This document shows, piece after piece, positions 1 through 14,300 of a stretch of 64,000 nt of DNA. The stretch lies in the NCBI GenBank assembly GCA_015478945.1, contig JABUQX010014918.1, forward strand, positions 1 to 64,000. The letters run 5' to 3'. This stretch comes from Trachelipus rathkii (taxonomy: Eukaryota; Arthropoda; Malacostraca; Isopoda; Trachelipodidae). Every line of letters begins with the position of its first letter. Positions within the stretch are counted from its first letter, which is position 1. The notes below the pieces were generated by a model. That model was not told where the DNA came from. It ran no database searches and was given only the letters and a program-made list of their open reading frames with translations. Position numbers and translations under genes: made by a program.

Positions 1-509
1 TTACTATTGCCCAACCACTATCTCTTAATGTGTCTGTGGAGAAGCAAAAAAAGAAGTAACAGCTCTTTAAGAGAAGAATCATCAGTCCCCCTAAAGCTCA
101 TTCCAAAGGTGAATTTCTCGTATTATCGTCATCCTTTTCTTACATCATACCAACCCAGTAATATTTGCTTTGTTAATACTACATATTATAGCTGTGCCTG
201 TAAGTAGAAAGATACGGGTCACACCGCGCACCCACGGAAATAGCTCGTACGCCCCATTGATGAACTCCTAATATAGAACACGGTCTTCTCAAATGCAACG
301 TAAAGGTTTCTCACTCAGCCCCTTTATCACTCCCTTATAAATGAACGAATCAGTCTCTGTTCTATAGCTATTCTTGAATAGTACACATCCTGATTTCTTC
401 ATCTATTCATTGAACCCTTTAGTTGTACTGTAAGTATATTATATATTACCGACATAATCACACAAGGTCAATATATCTCACCAGTCGCTACTATTACTCA
501 GCATATTAT
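1..509. other. Anonymous mixed sequence, no gene seen
   Basis: This is AT-rich but not simple sequence. The longest frame is a 66-codon one at 7-207 with no recognisable domain and no coding-like bias. I see no RNA gene, promoter or mobile-element terminus that I can defend. Confidence 0.5.
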
Positions 510-905
510 TATATTATCATTATTTTATTACTATCTGTGTAGCTACTTTTTTATGTAAAATAATACTACCACTATAGCTTTTAATATTAATGATTATTAA
601 TTACTCAATACGTGACGACTAACCATCTATCTGTTTTATGTATTTATTATTATATATTATTATTATTAATTTTATTATCTACTTTATTATATTGAATAAT
701 ATATTATTCATTATTAATTATTATTATAATGTTATTATATATTATTAATTATTTACTTATTATTTATTATGTATTATATTATTATTAATTATATAAATTT
801 ATTCTCATTATTACTTATTATATTATTATTATTATTTATATTATAATTATATAATTATTAAATTTATTTAACAATTTTCTCTCATATATTCATTATTATT
901 ATTAT
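510..905. repeat. ATT/TTA-rich degenerate trinucleotide tract
   Basis: The tract is dominated by interrupted TTA/ATT/TAT triplets, such as runs of attatt and tattattatt, with almost no G or C. It looks like a decayed trinucleotide microsatellite expanded and then broken by point changes. Both edges are gradual. Confidence 0.65.
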
Positions 906-2160
906 CATTATCTCAAGTACTCAAGTAGATTTTGTTCTTATTACACGTTCGTTTTAAGGGACTCTAACCCTTCATAACGAATATCAGAATGAAGTTCCTC
1001 TCACTAACCTCCTCTTCCAGTTGATAACTCGTTCCATGCAATTTCTTTTGGCCACGCACTTCCCCATTTATACAAGCTAATGCAATTGGCAATTTCCCAG
1101 CTCTATAAATCTTATCTCTTTCGTTTAAGCAATTCGTCAATAATTATCTCAATTATTTTTAGCCTTAAAGACCAATTTAAAATCAATGGTTCAAATGTTG
1201 CAATGATATCAATAATTAGTTTCCCGATATTATGAGACTTTATGTGACTCTATGTTTCGTTATACAGCCCTGATTAATTCCCACCTGATTGCTGTTACAC
1301 ACTGACTTGGCTATTTGAATTAGAGTAAGCATAATTTTGATAAAGAACTGTTATTTGAGTGATAATAATACGATCCTACACTAACCTCTGAGGTAGTTCA
1401 GCATTCCACTCAGTAAGTATAAGTACGTTAGTAACGTAGACAAAAGTATTGATTGATTACTAAATTTTTACTCTTAATAAGTAGACGCTGCTTAGAGTTA
1501 AGCTCGCTTACCTTCGATGTAAATAGTAACTCAGCTTTATTCATCAGAGAAACGACAATAGGATGCACTCAGCCACTAGACTGCTTTAGACTTCTTGAAG
1601 TAGCTCGCCGCCCCTTCATGTTCCAGGAAATCCTGTTTATATGTGAGGCGGGTTTTGCCTTCAACATATTTTGAGGCAGTTGCAACATATGGGCGCTCGC
1701 GACTAGTTATTCGCAGAAAGGTATCCATAAGACCGAAGAATCTAGAGTGAGTCCTCTCTCTCTCGGACTTTGCACACTCACACCTCGAAATCGCATTTTC
1801 CCCTTATAGTAGAATTCTCTCGCTAGTATATTGATTGAGGGACTAGAAATATGTATTCTCAGAGCAGTACACAATTTTTTTGGGCATACTAAAGTTCTTC
1901 AGTATACTTAAATTCTCTAACGTTCTCAACATTGCAAACATAGCTGTCAGAGAGTCAGCAATGGCAATTTAATATTCATTAAATAAACAAAACAATTCCT
2001 TAATCTCTAGCAAGAATTGAATGAAGCGCTGAAAGGCACTAGAAGAACACTTATGTCCTTGTAATAAATAGTTAAAACTGTAGTCAAAGGACAAGTTAAT
2101 ATGAAATATTATCTTTGTTCCTCGCTCACTGACGTATATAGTAAGCTTGAGCGAAACGAT
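906..2160. other. Anonymous mixed sequence, no gene seen
   Basis: Roughly 1.25 kb of moderately AT-rich unique-looking sequence. A 73-codon frame lies at 1453-1674 on the + strand, and I recognise no motif in it. A short CT run (tctctctct) occurs near 1757. Nothing else is supported. Confidence 0.45.
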
Positions 2161-2760
2161 CTAGCCGTGTGGCACATGCATGTTGCAATATAGCAAGAAT
2201 AAGCCCACCAGATCTTCATGCAAACAGTCTGTAGGCAGAGTCAAAAAAATTGTCGAGGATGATCGATATAGGTTCCAATTATCTCCAAGGATTACAACGA
2301 TAACAAAACGAACTCTTGCCGTCCGACTATTGGTAAAGAAGCAGTTGGGGGAACCAATCGCTTTCCCCCCGCTCGACCAAATGAACCACCCCGCCACCGA
2401 TCATACATTATTCGGAGTTTCTTCTATGGCCTTAGAAAAAAAATAGCGGTCCCATATAATACTAGTCTACTCATATTGAGCTGCAATGCGGCTGCCCTCG
2501 ACCTCAAATAGTATGGAGATAATTGTCGACCTCTAGATCGCATTAGATAAATCTCTATCTTCCTTATGAATGGCAATCTTCTCCATGCTCCCTTCCAACC
2601 CTCCATCACACAGTGCCCATTATAAAACCCCGCCTCCCAATAGAAACAATCGTCATAACTCACCCTCTCCCCTCCCCGTCTAGTATGCTGCGTTGGTTTC
2701 GTCAGCGCGCCACTAAAAAACCACGATTGGTTCTCACAGGCTGATTCCAAAAACGTCAAG
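2161..2760. other. GC-balanced island with short overlapping frames
   Basis: This stretch has clearly more G and C than its flanks. It carries three short frames: + strand 2180-2446 (88 codons), and - strand 2161-2397 and 2424-2759 (78 and 111 codons). The + frame contains an EDDRY-like stretch that made me think of the helix-turn-helix linker of Tc1-type transposases, but the match is only a few residues and I do not claim it. The island may be an old, unidentifiable repeat insertion. Frames on both strands overlap, which argues that at most one, and probably none, is coding. Confidence 0.3.
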
Positions 2761-5700
2761 CCGCCCGCAGCCCCATTCTATGCTTCGTAGTACTTTGTAA
2801 AATATAATAATTAGCTGCAAAGCTTGTTCAATTTCATTAAATTTAAATTAGGTGATATGATCGATGAAATGAAATACCAATCGCTTTTTGTATACTTCTA
2901 TTTAATATCATTAACTAATTCATATTCGCAAAGCGTATATGAAAGAAGCGTTAGGGAAGATAGAATTTCGATGCAGAAAAAAATCGAGCCCTATAAGAGA
3001 ACGACGGTCGTTGCCGATTAAATAAGAATAAATGGAGAAAGGTCAGTTGTAACACGATGTGGAGGTAGAGAATAAAACCGCGTTTTTGTTTTTGAGTAAG
3101 AAAAATCTATATCGCTCACACTGGTGAGGTTTACCACGTAGCCGCAATTTTTCGTGTAATGTATATAAGTCTTAATTCTTGTCGGAATACTGATTAGAAT
3201 ATCTCAAATATTTAGTATAGTTACGTAAGGCATCCCATTAATAAACACCTACACTCAGTTAAATTCAATAAAAATTTACACAACGTGAAGAATTAATATC
3301 ATATTCAATATATTTTTATATATATATAAAATCGATAATAATTCTCATCTTGCACGCTACAAGCTCCATTCGATATATGTGGAACGTCAACGATTTCTTT
3401 TATTAAGTACATACATAATAGATAGGTTATATACCAAAAATACTCTACAGTATAACTCACCACAATTCATGTACTAAAGTTATAATAGACAATATATAGA
3501 CAACAGTTTTTTAGTAACTAAATACTTTCCTCTGCGTATATAATCATTGATATTTAGAATATAGATTCATTATCTATATTACTCATATAAATGTTAACTC
3601 ATACACTAATCAAAATTGATTCGACGTTCAATTATATCATCTATACATATAGCTGCAATAACCTGAATTTTTCGTAAGCTTGAGTGCAGTGAAGAGAACT
3701 GTCCAACTACTAGTATATGATGCCAATAATGAATTACATAAAATTTGTAATTCTATAATAAATTAATAGTTTACATCTTATGTTCGTTTAAAAATCGAGA
3801 TACGACCGAGAAGAGACGACTCCGGGCTTCAGTTCCATATAAAAGCTAACTAACACAATTCAGTGAGTTCCAGAAGAAGTAGTGTATGATTTACGTACAC
3901 TTTCTAAGTTATATATAGTCAATTATTCTTAACACTTAATATTTTTATATACAGAACAAGATTATGGCAATCACAAGTCTGGATATCGCACCTCCCATTC
4001 CCCCGCCATGTTCTCCAGTGCATGACTAAATGGCGTTGAGCGAGTCGACTTCCGGGGGGGAAACAGCACATCATCTCACAAGCTATACTAATGCAAAGTA
4101 ATTTAAAGATTGCACCAAAACCATTATTGCCATCACTATGGCTATCATTATTAAAAAATCTATAGTAGAATCATTTAGGAATAATTATTCATTATTGTAC
4201 AGATTTATCAGATTTTGGTATCCTACTAATTCATTCATGCATTGAGAAATTAGAATGTAAAGATCGAAGAGACTCTAATGAGGGGAAGGTTGACTCAGTG
4301 GAGAAGCTGACGCTAAAAAGTCCACCTCGTCCATATTGATGTCACCCTACTCACATTAAAACTTTTACGGTACAGGATGTATCTATCGTTGTTAAATATC
4401 ACCTCTCGCCAACTTGAGTTATTTTATACAAGTATAAAAATTTCTATTCTTAAATCTATTAAATATTAATTACATTTACATCTACTATGAATGACGATTA
4501 ATAACTTCAATTTACTAAACATTGTATACCTATTAATTTTAATATTTATAATATGGTCATATCAATATTAGATATTTACCAAAAATTTTCTAGAATAGAC
4601 TAATTATAATACCAGGTGTTCAATAAGTTTTAACGTTACTCTTAATTAATATAAGAATTATGAATTATTAATTATAAAAATATGTACCCTATCATAGTTT
4701 AACTGTATATTACCAATTATTATGATTATGACTTATAATGTTCTACCGTTATTATGACTATCATTATAATGATTCCTTAGAACTTAATTGGAAATAAAAT
4801 TAACATTTCCCGCCCAATATGAACTTATTCATACAGAATAATTGCAGGGTTAAAAATTACAAATAGATTTCTACTCACAACAAGCGTTATTCTCCCAATA
4901 TTTATCCCCATTGCCTTGGATGTGTTCCAGGCCAATACCCTCCATTTCCTGTTACTAATTTGGAGTTCTCACGCATTGCCGGGGTAAGAAGGAGTTGCCG
5001 ACGGGTGTTGAGAATTAATAGGATATACATTTGGCAATACTGACACTTCACACCTAAATGAATTATAATCAGAAATTTCTATGGAACATACAAAGACTTC
5101 AGTTTACTTTGGGCCAGCTGCAACATGTTATAAGCTGATCGGTTTATAGCCTTTCTCTTAACCCTGATACTTGCTGGGTGTGGAATTTCACGCATTGACA
5201 CATCGTCCTTCGCGAGTCTATACGCTCTTGCGAGATGACTCTTTGAATCGTACGACTCTTCAATGAGAGATTATCAGTACCGACTTATCTCTCTCTCTCT
5301 TTAGATGAAGCCTCTCTAATCTTAGGTGCTTCGGTAACTCTATTCTCTTCTAGCTGATGTCGGCTGTAGTATTACAGTGGATGCAATTCTCACGGTTCTC
5401 CCCCGCTTCGAGGGGAATTTGTAAGCGAGCACCGTTTGGTAAAAAAAAAATTTATTATGTTTAATAACTGTAAATTATATAGCCCATATAACGTACGCTA
5501 TAACTATAACGTTACTATATGGCTAACAAATTAATAATTCTCATCAATGGTTCTTCTCTGATCGCTCGTGGTACGAAGAGTCTGTTATAATTTTGACTTT
5601 ATACGGCAATATAATGAGAAAGAATTATTTCTTGAATTAAAATTTTGTACTTTATATGTCGGTTATTGAATCCGAAGTGGATCAATCGAGCATTTACTTA

Positions 5701-6450
5701 TTTTAATTATAACTGCATGAGTTCGGTGGTGGGTGAGCTCTCTCCCTTCAATTCCTGATTGGAAAACTCTATATTCGCCGGATTTCTTTAGCGTGAAGGG
5801 TGCATGAGTCAGTTTTTCTTACCTTTTACTTAGGTTTAGATAATTAACTAAGATCGTCTTCAGCGAGAAGTTATAACGGAATTTGTAATTTTTGCTTGTA
5901 TAGAGTAATTTTGGATGATGCCAATAGCCTTTACCCTGCTCCCTTTGATCGAGTTGATTTCTAAATAGCGTTAAAAGATCATTGTTTCGTTACTGCCAGA
6001 AACGCCAATCAATCTAATAGCACGTATATAATTAAAGTTCAGCTTATGAAAGGGTATCATACTGGGATTATAATATAAATAAATTAGCCATTATTAGAAG
6101 CGGGAGGTTTTATAAAGGCTATGACATGTGCATAGTTTCATCTTATTCTTCTTCCCCTCAAGATGTTGTGAGTCTGAATAGTAGGTAGACAAAAATAAGG
6201 AAAGTGACTCAGTTTCCATCCAAAGACTTTCATGTTTTCGAATGCTTTCCTTGGTATATCTCGGATTTCCGATTCTGTTTCGTATAGCGACGAGAGTCAC
6301 CTTCTTCATTTACCCCCTCGATAGGAAGGGCTACTTCTGGGGGAGTGTGATGGGTCTTGACGATTGAGACCGAGTCACAATAACCACGTTGTTCCTCTTC
6401 GTTTGAACTCTGAGTGACTTTCTTTTTATCTAAATGTGATTCTGTAACTG
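2761..6450. other. Anonymous AT-rich sequence with minor simple repeats
   Basis: I see no gene in this 3.7 kb. Small features include a tatatata run near 3318, very AT-rich sequence at about 4430-4760, a G8 run near 4055, a CT microsatellite (tctctctctct) near 5288 and an A10 run near 5442. The 71-codon minus-strand frame at 6094-6309 has no recognisable motif. Confidence 0.45.
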
Positions 6451-6500
6451 TTTTTTTTTTTTTTTTTTGTTTGTTTATTTTTTTTTTTTTTTATTTTTGT
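6451..6500. repeat. Poly-T tract (first of a pair)
   Basis: An 18-base T run at 6451-6468 is followed by broken T runs to about 6500. Together with the second tract at 6623 it could be the poly-A tail of a minus-strand retroposon, but the 120 bp between the two tracts match nothing I know. Confidence 0.7.
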
Positions 6501-6622
6501 TTTAGCGGAGTGAAAGAGTTAAAAGCCTTATATAACTGTATGAAGGTTAGGAGTCATACTATTACTACAGTATCTGTCAATGGCAATTTCCGACTTTAAA
6601 CTGCCGGGAAATTTTGAACGTG

Positions 6623-6667
6623 TTTTTTTTTTTTTTTTTTTTTTTATTTTTTATTTATTTTTTTTTG
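6623..6667. repeat. Poly-T tract (second of a pair)
   Basis: An uninterrupted run of 23 T begins at 6623, followed by T-rich sequence to about 6667. See the companion tract at 6451-6500. No target-site duplication could be recognised by eye. Confidence 0.7.
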
Positions 6668-8039
6668 GATGTTTTATACGATCTCATGGCACTTTCTGTT
6701 CACTTTCATCTGATTCTTAATTAGGCATCTGTTTGATATATAAGATTCTACTGTTTGTATCTTCAGATCAGTTAGTGTTGGGAGATATATATATCTTCTC
6801 AATGTCACTCTGAAAGGTACCATTTCTTTTGTATCAAACCATTGAAGAGTTAATCAGTCGAGGTAATAAAAATCGGTAGTATCTTTTTTATAATTATTAT
6901 TTCTTAGAAGAATAATTTCTAAATAGATAATACGATTATTCTCAAGAAAATAATTTAAGGTTAATATCAATTGGTTAACAGTCTATACCAACACATGGGC
7001 CAGTTACGTTCACTACTCAGTAATTGATTAAGATTGTTAGAATTGCTATAAAACACTATAATTTCTATATAATCAAAACACTAAACCTTTCTACGGTCTT
7101 ATTATACTAAGAGCCGAAGCTTAATGCAGGACTTCTCTTCTATGTAATTATATGAGTAGTGAGTGAAATAACTGCCTATGATCACTTTACCCTCAAATGC
7201 CCAGGCATTATTCATATAGTGAGGTACAGCATTTATCATGGCAAGCGATTAATTTTATACGACTAAAATTAGGGTTGCCATATACTTATACTACAATAAT
7301 GAAATTGAACGAATATTTTTACTATACTTTCTAATATAAATTGATATATAATTATACAATAACAATAGAATAATTTTTTAAGAACTCCAGAGGTTATAAA
7401 ACAACATGTAAAAGCCCGACACTGAACACGACCTCCAACTCCTGAAACTTTGCAACGACCACTCTTTAGAATGGTTAACATAGGTGTATTATAATGCACG
7501 CTGTTATATACATAGAAAGACTACTATGTAGAAGTGAGTGTATACAGGATTATGTTGTGAGGCAAAAGAAAGAATATCTATGTTCCTTACATAATATAAA
7601 TATTATTAATATATTAATGTAGTCACCAGCTAGTTTATCCTCATACTATTATATAATTGTCCGTCATATATTGAGTAGTTCTTAAAACTATTAATGCTAC
7701 AGTAGAACGGAATGTACGGTATAAATTTAATTTTACGTGATTCACTGTATAAATATCACGTTAGCCTATTAAAATTATTGAAATCTATGGAAACACGAAT
7801 AATTAATGTATAATATGAATATCATCATAACTAAATTATATATAACTTTCATTATAAATATGAAATAAATATATATAATTCTTAGAGTCTATAAATATAA
7901 TTATAATATGCAAGTTACATTTCTAAATACAAAGTTATCATAATAAATTTTGTGATATAATGACTAGTATGATTATATATATATGTACGTAGTGCTGAAT
8001 CGTAAATAAAACTCTTATATCCTAAGGTACTTATATATA
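6668..8039. other. Anonymous sequence grading into TA-rich DNA
   Basis: Mixed AT-rich DNA without recognisable genes. The 76-codon minus-strand frame at 7269-7499 shows no domain. From about 7780 onward the sequence becomes progressively richer in TATATA runs. Confidence 0.45.
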
Positions 8040-8340
8040 TAATAATAATATATATCAAGTTATATAATACCTCACATATATATTAATAGTATATATATAT
8101 ATATTTTATAGTATATATAAAAATTTATTTATTATAGTATTTTAATTTATAATAGAGAATATAATATATATATAAATATTTAATATTCCATCCGAATTTC
8201 TTAATATATATATATAATTATAATGTTAGTAATATATATATATATTAATAATTAATATAATATATATATACATATATATAATATATATATAATATATAAT
8301 AGTATATATTAGTATTAATAATATACTAATAATATAGATA
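8040..8340. repeat. (TA)n imperfect array
   Basis: Nearly all dinucleotide TA with scattered phase slips (taat, tata). It contains almost no G or C. It is an imperfect microsatellite of the kind that recurs throughout the window. Confidence 0.85.
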
Positions 8341-9225
8341 TAGGGCCAAAATAGTACTAAATGTTGGCCTATTCTTTGATAAAGCAAGATATTAAGTTAT
8401 ATCATATTTGTTTGTAATTTATTTTATATCAATGATTTATGTATCATTTATGCTGCCTAATGTACATGCAGCTATCCACAACTATACTTAGAAGTGCATA
8501 TGTCTAAATTAATATATATAAGTGTGCGAGTTTAGTATATAGGTTCTCACTAGGAACCCACATATCCCGTATATATATAGAGTGAGTAGTGAATAATGAA
8601 TGAATTACTATTTAACCCTGTATAATATTATAGGTTACTACTACGACGGCAATAAGTGCCGAGATAGTATTATATTAAGAAGACATACACATAATACTTC
8701 CTGCCATATAACTCACGGTATATAATACACGAGTATATTACCCTATTGCATGGTATATTCTTAGTTTTAACACCACCATTATTTAAAGGGCCAATATAAC
8801 GTATAGAATATACGTTATACTATAGTTAATTAAATAAGGTTAAATAATTAATACTTTACTTATAGTATTAACATTATATTAATTATGTTATTAATATCTC
8901 AGCATTTTTTTATATTTTAATTGTTTTATATATAATCAGAGCTATGGATTACAAAAGTATCGTTCTTTTAGGTTGGTGACTAGTAACTATCTGTGATTAC
9001 ACACGTGATTATCACTCATCAATCATAAAATGAGTATTTGTTCAAGCGACAAGTACTAAGTACATTTACTCTACAAGTTTGTTCAATGTGCACAAGTTAC
9101 CATGTATCAAGTGATTTTTTTGCAATTCCAATACAGCTTCTATATGATATATATCTTTCATAGTTTTTAAGATACATAATTAAATAACTATCATGCTAAT
9201 GAAAACGCTGACCTATATATATAAT
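8341..9225. other. Mixed island between TA arrays
   Basis: An AT-rich but non-repetitive island with no recognisable gene or element. A weak inverted pair (agggccaa ... ttggcct) lies at its left edge near 8342-8370. Confidence 0.4.
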
Positions 9226-9858
9226 ATTAGAATTTACCCATATTATATACTACTTAATATATATATATGATTATATATATTAATATATAATATATACTAT
9301 AAATATATAAATACTTATATATATTAATATATATTATACTTCTAGGGTTCCAATAAAGTTTATTACTATATATACTATAATAATATATATAATATATATA
9401 ATATAAATATATATATTATATAATAATATATATTAAATATATATATATATATATATAATATATATATAGATAGCTTATATTATATAATAGTTATATAATA
9501 TATAAATATAATAATATATAATATAATATATTAATATATATATATATTATTATTTTATAAATATTAATATATTATATTGAATATATATATTATATATATA
9601 TATAGTATATATTTATATTAATATATATTATATGTTATATGTATAATTATATTATATATATTAATATAATAAGTTAATAATATATATATTAATATATATA
9701 TCATAATATTAATATATATATATTATTAATATATATTATATATATTAATATTATATTATATAATATAGTATAATATATATATTATATATAGTACATAATA
9801 ATAATATATAATATTATATAATATAATATATATTATTATATCATAATATATATAATTC
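9226..9858. repeat. (TA)n imperfect array
   Basis: About 630 bp of TA-dominated sequence with frequent taat and atta phase switches. One short non-TA interruption (cttctagggttccaataaag) lies near 9339. Confidence 0.88.
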
Positions 9859-11280
9859 ATCCATGGAATATCTATCACTAATAGTAGGAAAAAATTATGA
9901 TCAGGGGTAAGTATTATAATATTAAATAGGACCTAATTGAGCATATCCTGGTATACTTAGACTATTTGAAATGTAGATGTAAAGTAATAAAGAAAGTTGG
10001 AAATAAACTATAATTAAATTATTGATGATATTACTCCAGACTATATATTAACAATCAAGAGAAAAGACTATCATTACCGGTCAAGATGTTGATATATTAT
10101 ACTTACTTAAGAGGCTACGTAACTTAATGCATTTAAGTATTATTGGAGATTTCAGAAAAACAGAGTGTCCTTTGTAAAACAGATTGTATGAAAAGTAAGG
10201 AAAATTTTGAAGATAGTCAGTGAAGTTAGAAGACTTGATAAGACAAAAAGTATTTGACTCCCTTTGAAAGATAAGTTGTGAGAAATAAGTGAATCAACTC
10301 ATACTATAAATATGTATGTTAAATGAATACATACTACAATAAATAATACATCATCAAAGTGACACCATATAAAGTGCAAGCAATTGGAATGCTGTAAAGA
10401 TCTCTGAAGTCCCCACAGAACACCCAACTTCATATAACCTCGAATAGTATAGTAAAGAAAGATAAGGTAATCATTCTGGAAAAGATCACGAAAGAGGAAG
10501 TGCCTCATAAAGGTAGATATAAATAATAATTAAGCAAACTTGAGTTGTGGATTTTACTGAAATTGATATGTATATGAGAAAATACACAGAGGTATTTTCG
10601 TATAGAGTGAATATAGTAGCATAATTAAATAAGAGAGTAGTATAGTTACAACTTAATATGAGATGGTGAGCTAAAATAAAAATAAGTGAGCTATTTAGGG
10701 AAATCATAGGTATATGAATCATTGTAATATAATGAGTGAGATATCAAAATAATATTAGACATATAATTATATTATAAGAGTATATATAATGAAAAAATGA
10801 ATGTTAGTCGTTTAGAACAGTTCCTACAAAACTACTGGAAACGAAATCAGTGAGCAGATTATATAGAGGAGAATATATACATAAAGAGGGAAGTTTAAGA
10901 ATCATAAACTTTGATGATAGACTTTAGTATACTAATAAAGCTAGTATTTCCATAATAGTTGTTCTATCACCTCTCCTGTATACTCCCCTCAAAAAAAGAT
11001 CATACACAAGCACTGAAGAGTATACACAGAAAATGAAGAAGTAGAGTCCGAAAAAGAGAACCAACTAATAGAAGTCGAAAAGTCACACAAAAAGAAGTTC
11101 ACCAAGTGCCCAGCACGCCCCTTACGTCAGCTTCGAATTAATCATACACGTTTAGTGAAGACACTCGTCGTATGCAGTTACCAAGACGATAATAATCCAC
11201 CCATCAGTTTAGAGCAACCTAGAATAGGGTTACATGATCAGAGATCTTTCCCAAAATCTCCCCCGTATTATTATATTTCC
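9859..11280. other. Anonymous purine-leaning segment, no gene supported
   Basis: From about 10.1 to 11.1 kb the + strand is visibly rich in A and G and poor in C. Two overlapping minus-strand frames (10299-10508 and 10486-10722, 69 and 78 codons) are hydrophobic because of this composition, and I recognise nothing in them. No splice signals or transposon ends could be defended. Confidence 0.4.
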
Positions 11281-11283
11281 AAT

Positions 11284-11306
11284 AAAAAAAAAAAAAAAAA
11301 AAAAAA
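11284..11306 (+). repeat. Poly-A tract, possible retroposon tail
   Basis: An uninterrupted run of 23 A follows ccaat. The run creates an AATAAA-like word at its own left edge, so that word is not independent evidence of polyadenylation. It may be the 3' tail of an otherwise unrecognisable retroposed copy upstream, or a simple homopolymer. Confidence 0.7.
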
Positions 11307-14300
11307 GGAAGTTATGAGATTAAGAGTCACATAGAATAGTATAAGAAGTGTTAAAGTGCCAAAGTTGTTGGCAAGGTTGCCCCTGAAAATTGGTTGGCTG
11401 ATCTATAAAGCATAGTCTTATACACACTACGACTCACCCAAACAGCCATAGCGAAATTCAATTTTCTGATTATGCTTCTACCTCGTTTATCAATAAGTTC
11501 AAGAACGTCTTTGGCATATACGAGTCTTGAGCGAGCATATCATCACAAGTTACTTAGTGCAAAGCAATTCCTTATGAAATGAGTATGCTTCCAATCCACT
11601 TCGTTTACTATTCTCCGAATGTCGTATACATTGAGAACCTGCACACACCCCAACTAATGCACTATTTCCCTTAAGGAATATATACCATTTTAATATAGAA
11701 ATAGAGACCATAGAAAAGATACCTAAATCAAATTGAAACAGCATGTACACCTTTTTTTTATCCTTAAACAGCACTGCTAGCGCAGAGAGACAGACCATGA
11801 AAGCCCATGAATTGGCAATTCGTATCTCTTCAGATAATGATTACATTCTTTCATTCTCTTTATATCGCATATAAATTCACATACACAACCGACTTCTAAT
11901 AACTGATTTAATTCCATCAGAATATGTATTCTTATCAACACACTTTATTAAAGTTTCTAAAAAAGCGATCGAAATTACAAATTCTAACAGCTCCCCTTAT
12001 ATCTGTTCCTGCTATGTCCATAGAATTGCCTTAACATACATTGATACAATAAGCTAAAATATTACCTAACTCCAATAGTGTATGAGTATATTTCATGAAC
12101 AATATGATAATAGACTCAGAGGATAGACCACCCTGTGTATGCTCTCTCACACTAGAAACAACTACGTTATCTATTTCAATGATTATACAAGCTCTTATAT
12201 TTCAATCAGGAAATCAACCAAACAGTAAGCAATGGAAGATCACTTAAGTTACTGTACTACTGATCACTAAGGAGCGTTGATCTTGATACACCTTATAACA
12301 GACTATATAAACCAATAGTTATTCTCATAGTGGCACCAGGCCAGCGGACACTCTTTCTCTGCGCTGCAGATCGTGGAATAGTTATTTACTAACAGAAAGA
12401 CCTGCTATCCATACACCAGTTATCACTACACCTCGTTCTCGTAGAATCTACAAGTATTTGAATTAAGCAGAATGCGCTATATGATGTAGAGTGTTGTGCG
12501 AGAGAGTGATATATCAGCGTCGAATATTATGAATATTGATATAAACGAGTCAACGAGAATTACAGGTCTCCGCCTGTCCCTGTATTTGCTGTCTTCCATA
12601 CATCATAAAGGGAACATAATCTTCACGAGCTCGGATGTAGACGTACTTTCGGGGATCTTCAATCACATCTGACTCAAAGCCATGTACATCAGATCCATAT
12701 AGAAGAAAACCCCTGATAACATCTTCATTCAACACATGTACCGATACCTTATATTCTCTTTGTCATCTTACCAAAGACTCCTATCAGCGTGTGTCTTAAA
12801 TTGTACACCCGGCTTGACACCTACCAGACAATTGTAGATTTGTCATTATGCTGTACAAATATCTTTTGCGATTACTAATCCAAATCATGTTATATAGTCT
12901 AAACGTACATCATTTAAGTTAAATATAGATTTGCACATATCCTAAATTATGACTACACGCGAATGATAAAATAAAATTTGAGACTTTATTTGATGCTTTT
13001 AGTTGTCCATCCAAATCAAATGCCCAATTTGCCTATACATCGTTTCCAATACGACCAATCCTACAAAAATATTCTACGTACATCTGAAGCACATGAGTTA
13101 CTCCACGGATGCCCACCTTATTGCATCAACCCATTCATTTACAAATTAGAGATTATGACAAAGCCGAAGACATAAAACCAAAATACCTGCACTCAGTCCG
13201 ACTCCCGCCAGTTCCACTGTATATAGTTATTAAGAGACCAATCCTTATCGATCTGTCTTATTTTAGGTTTTAGTGGATTAGTTTATAGCTTTCTATCACG
13301 TGTCTATGTATAGTGTACGATTACTTAGGTTTAGAGTTAGTCTATTTATAGTATAGTATTAGAAGTTAAGTTTAAAGCCTCTTAAACGTTCAAATTAAAC
13401 GTTAAAGCTATGAGTAAACTATCTTAAAAGTACAAAGGCTTAAGTTTCGTCATAGGTGTAGTTTGTTTCGAATTCGTTCCTTAGCAGAAATACTCTATTA
13501 ATACACTATACATCCATGAATATAATTCTCTTCTTTGTATCAACGCAATTAATCCTCTCATAAACACCTTCTATTCCAGTACGAGATCCCTCCCGAAATC
13601 CGTTTGCTCGGTCCCTACACTTTACCTCAAAAATATGCATCATTCATATGCTTTATTTCTATATTAATACATTAAAGTGTATTGTTTGATACTGTGCCCA
13701 ACTGACATATTTTTCATTATCTGGTTCTAAAATATTGATAATTGTTTCACAGTAAGATGTTAACTTAATTAGAAACGGCTTTTTGATATTGCAATTTTAA
13801 CTTTCGACCAATAATAATTTTCCACTACACGATCCTTTTTTGCTTTATTTATTATTAATTAATACGAACACATTTCATCTAACTCACAGAAAAAAGTCTA
13901 ATTCCTCATTTGAATCTTCTTATAATTATCTAAAACGGTGTACACTGACTGTGTGAGCGCTAGTATACCTTACTCACTTGCATCTAAACTCCTACTTCCC
14001 TCTAAATAAAGTGATGGGTTAACTCAGTTTATATTACACCTATCCTGACAACTTCCGCCTACTCTGCTATTCACGTGTATATTTAATCAATAACGCCGTC
14101 TCTGCAACAGTAATAATATGAAACTCTCGCCTCTGCCCTATACAAAACTTCCAAGACTAAAACATCATTAAATCTATATAAAAAAAAATATAACACACCT
14201 TAAAAAAATATATTTAAATTAACAATTTTTTTAATGGCTACAATTAAAATAAAGCCTTTTCGCAAATCTGCCATTATTAAGTTATTTAAATGTCCAATTT

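Noticed and set aside
2180..2446. Tc1/mariner transposase fragment
   Set aside because: Only a handful of residues (EDDRY) resemble the family, and there is no ordered set of motifs or terminal inverted repeats.
11281..11306. Polyadenylation signal AATAAA before the poly-A tract
   Set aside because: The word is formed by the homopolymer itself and is not independent evidence of a transcript end.
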